DNA from: CAWKGV01 sp963849305
GTDB taxonomy: Bacteria; Pseudomonadota; Alphaproteobacteria; Acetobacterales; Acetobacteraceae
Length of the DNA stretch: 64,000 nucleotides
Assembly: GCA_963849305.1 (NCBI GenBank)
Contig: CAWKGV010000005.1
Coordinates: forward strand, 248,001-312,000
Direction: 5' to 3'
This document shows, piece by piece, positions 59,210 to 64,000 of this stretch. The position numbers were made by a program, and so were the translations under genes. Position 1 is the first letter of the stretch; every line of letters starts with the position of its first letter. The notes beneath the pieces were generated by a model. The model did no database searches and was not told the DNA's origin. It was given only the letters and a program-made list of their open reading frames with translations.

Positions 59210-60149
59210 ATGAAGCCGGACATCCTGATGATCGAGCCGTTGACGCCGGAGGGGAGAGTCGCGCCTGGAATCGGCGTACCAGGTACACCGATTGTTCCAG
59301 GCCAGCGATCGCACGGCCTTGCTCGCCAGCATTGGTCCGCGCGTGCGGGCCATCGTCACCGGCGGCGGATCGGGGGCAAGCAAAGCGATCGTCGATGCAC
59401 TCCCCGCGCTGGAGATCATCGCCATCAACGGCATCGGCACCGATGCGGTGGACCTGGAGCGGGCTCGAGCGCGCTCGGTCCGGGTCACGACCACGCCGGA
59501 CGTGCTCACCGACGATGTGGCCGACACAGCGATGGCGCTGCTGCTCGCGGTCGCGCGGCGGATCTGCGTCGGCGACCGCTTCGTGCGCGAGGGACGCTGG
59601 CCGGAGGGCGGCTTGCCCTTGGCGACGAAAGTGAGCGGCAAGCGACTCGGCATTTTGGGCCTCGGCCGGGTCGGCCGCGCGGTCGCCCGCCGGGCGGAAG
59701 GCTTCGACCTGACGATTGCCTACACCGACCTGCGGGCGGCCGAGGACGTGGTGTATCGCCACCATCCCGTGCTGGAGCACCTGGCCCGGGACTCCGATTT
59801 TCTGGTGGTCGCCGCGTCCGGCGGCTCCGGTTCGCGCGGCATCGTTGATGCGGGGGTGCTCGACGCGCTCGGCCCCGCCGGCGTCCTGGTGAACGTCGCG
59901 CGTGGCAGCGTGGTCGATGAACCGGCGCTGGTGGCCGCGCTCTCGGAAGGTCGCCTCGGCGGCGCCGGTCTCGACGTGTTCGCGAACGAGCCGCACGTGC
60001 CGCGCGCTCTTTGGGACATGCCGAACGTCGTGCTGCAGCCGCACCAGGCGAGTGCGACAGTCGAGACCCGCCGCGCGATGGCCGATCTGGTGCTCGGCAA
60101 CCTCGAAGCGCATTTCGCCGGAAGGGAGCCGCTCACCCCGGTGGTGTGA
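59210..60149 (+). pseudogene. D-2-hydroxyacid dehydrogenase, one frameshift near the N-terminus
   Basis: From the ATG at 59210 (GGAGG upstream) the frame reads MKPDILMIEPLTPE, then a GGGG run at 59251-59254 contains one base too many. Skipping it gives ESRLESAYQVHRLFQASDRT and the rest of the enzyme to 60149. The NAD domain is GKRLGILGLGRVGRAVARRA. Catalytic residues lie in VNVARGSVVDEPALVAAL (Arg), GGAGLDVFANEP (Glu) and NVVLQPHQASATVETRRAM (His, in QPHQ). It resembles GhrB-like glyoxylate/hydroxypyruvate reductases. Apart from the single base it is intact, so a sequence error is quite possible. Confidence 0.85.
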
Positions 60150-60242
60150 AGCGCGACCTTGCCCGACCGAGGCCGCTCCGCTAGAGAGCGCCCCTGCGCC
60201 GGCACCCCTGGAGGCCGGCGCTTGGCATTTCGGGAGCGGATC

Positions 60243-60926
60243 ATGGCCAATATCGTCAGTATCGAGGCCGAGGTGCGCGCGCGGGCCGGTAAGGGGGCGG
60301 CGCGCGCGACCCGGCGGGCAGGCAAGGTGCCGGCCGTCATCTACGGGGCGCGGCAGACGCCCGACCTGATCGCGCTCGACCCGCGCGCGGTGCTGCGCGA
60401 ATTGCAGCGGCCGGGTTGGCAGTCGCGCGTCTATGAGATCAGGGCCGACGGCGCCTCTACCCGGGCGCTGATCCGCGACGTGCAGTTCCATCCGGTCAGC
60501 GACAAGCCGGAGCATGTGGACTTCCAGCGCCTCGCTCCGGGCGAGCCTATCCGCGTGGCGGTGCCGGTGCGGTTCGAGAACGAGGGGCTGAGCACCGGGC
60601 TCAAGCGCGGCGGCGTGCTGAACGTGATCCGGCACGCGGTCGAGGTTTATTGCGAGCCGGACAATATCCCCGAGCAGTTCGAGGCCGATCTCACTGGGCT
60701 CGATTTCAACGACAACGTCCGCTGGCACGACCTCAAGGGCGCCGCGGGTGCCCGCCCGGTGATCACCGATCGTGATTTCGTGGTGGCCACGGTGGCGCCG
60801 CCCACCAAGATGACGGAGGTCGCGGCCGAACCGGGTACGCCGGGTGCGGCCCCGGCGCCGGTTGCCGCGGCCCCGGTCAGGGCGGCACCGGCAAAGGCAC
60901 CCTCCCGCACGTCCGGGAAGCGGTGA
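60243..60926 (+). CDS. rplY: 50S ribosomal protein bL25 (general stress protein CTC type)
   Basis: A 227-residue two-domain L25 protein that binds 5S rRNA. The N-terminal domain has ARATRRAGKVPAVIYGARQT and ALIRDVQFHPVSDKPEHVDF. The C-terminal TL5/CTC beta domain reads GEPIRVAVPVRFENEGLSTG and GGVLNVIRHAVEVYCEPDNI. The tail is Ala/Pro-rich (APAPVAAAPVRAAPAKAPSR) and probably disordered. It starts the run rplY-pth-ychF, a conserved order in many proteobacteria. Confidence 0.95.
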   Translation: MANIVSIEAEVRARAGKGAARATRRAGKVPAVIYGARQTPDLIALDPRAVLRELQRPGWQSRVYEIRADGASTRALIRDVQFHPVSDKPEHVDFQRLAPGEPIRVAVPVRFENEGLSTGLKRGGVLNVIRHAVEVYCEPDNIPEQFEADLTGLDFNDNVRWHDLKGAAGARPVITDRDFVVATVAPPTKMTEVAAEPGTPGAAPAPVAAAPVRAAPAKAPSRTSGKR

Positions 60927-60955
60927 GCCAGGCGCATCGCCGGAGGTGAGGCGCC

Positions 60956-61531
60956 GTGCTGCTTTGGGTGGGGCTGGGCAACCCGGAACCGGGGATGGCC
61001 CGGAACCGGCACAATATCGGCTTCCTGGCACTGGACACGATCGCCATCCGGCACGGATTCGGGCCGTGGCGGAACCGCTTCAGGGGGCTGATCGCCGAGG
61101 GCAGCGTCGATGGCGCCCGGGTGCTCGCGCTGAAGCCGCAGACCTATGTGAACGCCTCGGGCGAGAGCGTGCAGGCGGCGGCGGCGTTCTACAAGCTGCC
61201 GGTCGAGGCCATCACCGCCTTTCATGACGAGCTGGACCTCGTGCCCGGCAAGGTGCGGGTCAAGCGCGGCGGCGGGGCGGCGGGCCACAACGGGCTGCGC
61301 AGCATGGACCGCGTGCTGGGCTCGCCCGAGTACTGGCGCGTTCGGCTCGGGATCGGCCATCCGGGCAAGGAGCGAGTGCTGGGCCATGTGCTCGGCGATT
61401 TCGGCAAGCAGGACCGGGAGTGGCTGCTGCCGCTGTTGGACGCGGTGGCCGAGGCCGCGCCGCTGCTTACGGAGGGCCGGCCGGAGGATTTCATGACCAA
61501 GGTCGCGCTGCTGGCGCAAGACGAGAGATAA
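60956..61531 (+). CDS. pth: Peptidyl-tRNA hydrolase
   Basis: A 191-residue Pth that recycles peptidyl-tRNA. WVGLGNPEPGMARNRHNIGF carries the catalytic His and first Asn, LKPQTYVNASGESVQAAAAF the second, and ITAFHDELDLVPGKVRVKRG the Asp, followed by GGAAGHNGLRSM. The start is a GTG with GGAGG upstream. It follows rplY by 29 nt, and its TAA is immediately followed by the ychF ATG. Confidence 0.95.
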   Translation: MLLWVGLGNPEPGMARNRHNIGFLALDTIAIRHGFGPWRNRFRGLIAEGSVDGARVLALKPQTYVNASGESVQAAAAFYKLPVEAITAFHDELDLVPGKVRVKRGGGAAGHNGLRSMDRVLGSPEYWRVRLGIGHPGKERVLGHVLGDFGKQDREWLLPLLDAVAEAAPLLTEGRPEDFMTKVALLAQDER

Positions 61532-62626
61532 ATGGGCTTCAATTGCGGAATCGTGGGGCTGCCCAACGTGGGCAAGTCCACGCTGTTCAATGCGCTAACC
61601 GCCACGGCGGCGGCGCAGGCGGCCAATTATCCGTTCTGCACGATCGAGCCGAACCTCGGGCGCGTGGCGGTGCCGGACCGGCGGCTGGAGACGCTGGCCG
61701 CCATCGGCAAGTCGGGCAAAGTCGTGCCGACCAGCCTGGAGTTCGTGGACATCGCTGGGCTGGTGCGCGGCGCCTCCAAGGGCGAGGGGCTGGGCAACCA
61801 ATTCCTCGCCAATATCCGCGAGGTGGATGCGATCATCCACGTGCTGCGCTGCTTTGAAGATCCCGACGTGGCGCATGTGGAAGGCAGCATCGACCCGGTG
61901 CGCGACGCCGAAACCGTGGAAACCGAACTGATGCTGGCTGATCTGGAGAGCCTGGAGCGGCGGCTGACCGGGCTGCAGAAGCGGGCGCGCGGCGGCGACC
62001 GAGAGAGCGCCGGGCAGCTCGCGCTGATCGAACCGATCGCGGCCGCGCTGCAAGCCGGGTGTCCCGCGCGGACGGTGGTACCGGCCGGGGCGGCGGGCGA
62101 GGTCGCGCGACTCCAACTGCTGACCACCAAGCCCGTGCTCTACGTTTGCAATGTCGAGGAGGAGGCGGTGGCGGCGGGCAATCGGTTCTCGGCCCGAGTG
62201 GCCGAGCGCGCGGCGGCCGAGGGAGCACGCAGCGTCGTCGTTTCCGCCGCGATCGAGGCGGAGGTGGCGCAACTCCCCGAGGCTGAGCGCGAGGAGTTCC
62301 TGGCCGGGCTCGGACTGGAGGATAGCGGGCTGGATCGGGTGATCCGCGCCGGGTACGACCTGCTGGACCTACTTACCTTCTTCACCGTCGGCCCCAAGGA
62401 AGCGCGGGCCTGGACGGTCGTGCGCGGCACCAAGGCGCCACAGGCGGCCGGGGTGATCCACGGCGACTTCGAACGAGGCTTTATCGCCTGCGAGACGATC
62501 GCGTATGAGGACTACGTCGCCTGCCAGGGCAAGTCCGGGGCCAAGGACGCGGGCAAGATGCGCGTGGAAGGGAAGGATTACGTGGTGAAGGACGCCGACG
62601 TGCTGCTGTTCCGCTTCAATGTGTAG
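61532..62626 (+). CDS. ychF: Redox-regulated ATPase YchF/Ola1
   Basis: A 364-residue OBG-family P-loop NTPase that binds ribosomes and hydrolyses ATP in preference to GTP. GIVGLPNVGKSTLFNALTAT is G1, EFVDIAGLVRGASKGEGLGN is G3, and the non-canonical G4 is VLYVCNVEEEAV. The C-terminal TGS domain reads FFTVGPKEARAWTVVRGTKA and GVIHGDFERGFIACETIAYE. The ATG directly follows the pth stop. Complete at the usual length of about 363. Confidence 0.97.
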   Translation: MGFNCGIVGLPNVGKSTLFNALTATAAAQAANYPFCTIEPNLGRVAVPDRRLETLAAIGKSGKVVPTSLEFVDIAGLVRGASKGEGLGNQFLANIREVDAIIHVLRCFEDPDVAHVEGSIDPVRDAETVETELMLADLESLERRLTGLQKRARGGDRESAGQLALIEPIAAALQAGCPARTVVPAGAAGEVARLQLLTTKPVLYVCNVEEEAVAAGNRFSARVAERAAAEGARSVVVSAAIEAEVAQLPEAEREEFLAGLGLEDSGLDRVIRAGYDLLDLLTFFTVGPKEARAWTVVRGTKAPQAAGVIHGDFERGFIACETIAYEDYVACQGKSGAKDAGKMRVEGKDYVVKDADVLLFRFNV

Positions 62627-62639
62627 TTTGCCGCTTCGA

Positions 62640-62692
62640 CCTCAACTCCCCCTCCCCTTGCGGGAGGGGGCCGGGGGAAGGGGTCGGAACGT
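62640..62692. repeat. Dispersed palindromic repeat after ychF
   Basis: CTCCCCCTCCCCTTGCGGGA followed by GGGGGCCGGGGGAAGGGGTC. It lies 14 nt after the ychF stop and could form its terminator hairpin. Confidence 0.75.
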
Positions 62693-62704
62693 TGGGTGGT
62701 TGGC

Positions 62705-62869
62705 ATGATCGACATCTTCACGATCGTCGTCACGACCGGCGCGATCATGTTCGTGATCGTCCGGGCGGTGGCGCTGGATCGCAAGCTGCCCTGGTTCGCG
62801 CCGCCCGCGGCCGGGACGGATCGGACCCGGACGCCGCACGCCACCCCCCCTTGGCGGCGGACGCGCTGA
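62705..62869 (+). CDS. Small membrane protein, hypothetical
   Basis: A 54-residue frame starting ATG at 62705. An N-terminal hydrophobic segment IDIFTIVVTTGAIMFVIVRA is followed by a positively charged, Pro-rich tail ending TPPWRRTR. That is the layout of a single-pass small membrane protein with its tail inside. There is no good Shine-Dalgarno and no recognised family. It is followed by the polymerase gene after 36 nt. Confidence 0.4.
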   Translation: MIDIFTIVVTTGAIMFVIVRAVALDRKLPWFAPPAAGTDRTRTPHATPPWRRTR

Positions 62870-62905
62870 GCCGGTCCGCCATCGGTTCCCGACAGGAGAC
62901 ATCGT

Positions 62906-64000
62906 TTGCTCCGCAGCCTTTGGCTCCTGCTGATCTACTTCTCCATCCTCGGCCTTGGCGTGGGCGTGCCGTTCGTCGCGGCGCTCGGTTATGTTTGGGT
63001 GGATGCGACGACGCCGCAGAAGATCGCCTACGTACTCCTCTCGAGCCTGCCGGTCTCCCTGATCATGGGAGCGACCGCGTTCTTCGGTTACATCCTGTTA
63101 GATCGGCGCGCGCCCCCAAGGCCGCACCCGATCATTATCCTCAGCGGCTTGTTCGCGCTCTGGGTCACTATTTCGACCATCGGGTGGGCCGAAGTGCCCG
63201 ATGCAGCCTGGGTCAAATGGGATTGGGCCTGCAAGGCGGTTGCGTTCTCGGCCTTCCTGCCGTTCGTGTTCCGCAGCCGGGTGCAGATCGAAGCCTTCCT
63301 GCAAGTGCTGCTGTTCTCGGCGATGGCTAACATCCTGGGGCCCGGGATCAAGACTTTGGTTACCGGCGGCGGCTACGGGGTGGCGTACGGCTTCGTCTCC
63401 GATAATTCCGGGATGCGCGAGGGCGGCTTCCTCGCCGCCGTCGCCACCATGCTCATCCCGCTGATCCTGTACTTGCGCAAGCATACCATCCTGCTTCCCC
63501 GCTGGCGGCTGACTGATCTCGGCTATATCGGGCTGATCGTCATCTGCCTGTCGGCCACCATCGGCACGTATGAACGCACCGGGTTGATCGGGATGCTGGT
63601 GGTGGCGCTGGCGACTTGGCTGCGGTCCCGGCGCAAGGTGCTGTTCGGCGGGATGATCATGGCCATCGCGCTGGTGATCGGGTATTCCGTCTCGACCGGC
63701 TGGCAGAAGCGCATCTCCACGATCGAGACGTATCGGAGCGACACCTCCGCCGAGAGCCGCATCGAGATCTGGAAATGGACCCTGGGATATGTCGCGAGTC
63801 ATCCGCTGGGCGGCGGCTTCGACGTCTATCGCATCAACTCGATCAAGCTGCCATCGACGCCTGGCACTTCGAAAGCCACGGTCGAGCGCGCGCGCGCGTT
63901 CCACAACATCTATTTCGAGGTGCTGGGCGAGCAGGGCTGGGTCGGCCTCGGCCTGTACGCCGGCATTATCCTGAGCAGCTTCTTCTCGCTCCGCCGGGCG
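62906..64000 (+). CDS. O-antigen-ligase-like membrane protein (3' end outside window)
   Basis: At least 365 residues of a polytopic membrane protein, beginning at a TTG (62906) with AGGAGA 7 nt upstream: LLRSLWLLLIYFSILGLGVG. About ten hydrophobic segments are visible. ALWVTISTIGWAEVPDAAWV, KTLVTGGGYGVAYGFVSDNS and ESRIEIWKWTLGYVASHPLG (the Wzy/WaaL periplasmic-loop region) resemble Wzy_C ligases, especially the putative O-glycosylation ligase group with a DUF5935 N-terminus. Such proteins join or polymerise polysaccharide or glycan units in the periplasm. The end is cut by the window edge. Confidence 0.8.
   Translation, partial: MLRSLWLLLIYFSILGLGVGVPFVAALGYVWVDATTPQKIAYVLLSSLPVSLIMGATAFFGYILLDRRAPPRPHPIIILSGLFALWVTISTIGWAEVPDAAWVKWDWACKAVAFSAFLPFVFRSRVQIEAFLQVLLFSAMANILGPGIKTLVTGGGYGVAYGFVSDNSGMREGGFLAAVATMLIPLILYLRKHTILLPRWRLTDLGYIGLIVICLSATIGTYERTGLIGMLVVALATWLRSRRKVLFGGMIMAIALVIGYSVSTGWQKRISTIETYRSDTSAESRIEIWKWTLGYVASHPLGGGFDVYRINSIKLPSTPGTSKATVERARAFHNIYFEVLGEQGWVGLGLYAGIILSSFFSLRRA

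Noticed and set aside
57873..61031. A minus-strand frame of over 1000 residues ending in an MFS transporter
   Set aside because: Only the last 414 residues are the transporter. The upstream part is antisense to the hydroxyacid dehydrogenase, rplY and pth and has no family resemblance.

Overview
The window is 64 kb of GC-rich DNA with dense, mostly short-spaced protein genes on both strands and no rRNA, tRNA or CRISPR that I could find. Gene content (form I-type cbb remnants, glyoxylate carboligase, QuiC/PcaGH, two type II NADH dehydrogenases, ChrA, DUF1127, Tat-tagged enzyme) and the recurring GC-rich palindromic intergenic repeats point to an alphaproteobacterium, most likely a member of the Acetobacteraceae/Rhodospirillales. 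That placement is inference from gene families and not from a marker gene.

Layout. 1-2.9 kb: an Icc-like phosphoesterase (cut by the window edge), a glutathione S-transferase, a small EF-hand protein, a TetR regulator with palindromic operators around a small exported protein, and a broken GST. 3.0-7.7 kb: chrA, then a decayed Calvin-cycle locus. There cbbR is frameshifted and tail-truncated, prk is intact, the first ~26 codons of fructose-bisphosphate aldolase are fused out of frame to the last two thirds of cbbX, and rpe is intact. The order matches a standard cbb operon from which everything between early fba and the Walker A region of cbbX (normally including RuBisCO) has been deleted. 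7.7-17.1 kb: an NDH-2/HD/creatininase run, a coiled-coil protein, an Ogt-AlkA fusion for alkylation repair, AraC+VOC, LysR/DUF1127 and a phospholipase D. 17.1-31.2 kb: a frameshifted S10 peptidase, ABC1 kinase, M3 peptidase, acyl-CoA ligase, an orphan secretin with a Gly-rich insert, a K+/H+ antiporter, a cupin, a large exported repeat protein and a Cys-rich exported protein.

31.2-43.6 kb: a glyoxylate-to-glycerate operon (gcl, glxR, glcD), an HtrA-like protease, an aldo/keto reductase, a PoxB-like thiamine-diphosphate enzyme carrying a Tat signal divergent from an aldehyde dehydrogenase, and a DUF2086-alkB oxygenase pair with a maltose acetyltransferase. 43.6-50.5 kb: a tight minus-strand catabolic operon, MHS transporter-pcaH-pcaG-BKACE-NDH2-quiC, that should take dehydroshikimate/protocatechuate through ring cleavage. 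50.7-52.6 kb is a graveyard: a LuxR HTH tail, a secreted protein gene with a stop and several frameshifts, a transposase fragment and a glycosyltransferase-like fragment. 52.6-64 kb: phosphoesterase, ArfB, acyl-CoA synthetase, a frameshifted SDR, an aminotransferase, a DnaQ-like exonuclease, an MFS transporter divergent from a frameshifted 2-hydroxyacid dehydrogenase, the housekeeping run rplY-pth-ychF, a small membrane protein and the start of an O-antigen-ligase-like polymerase.

Recurring themes are gene decay (at least eight broken genes), four single-base insertions that break otherwise well-preserved genes (either real or assembly errors), and a dispersed palindromic repeat that supplies or removes the C-terminal ends of several proteins.
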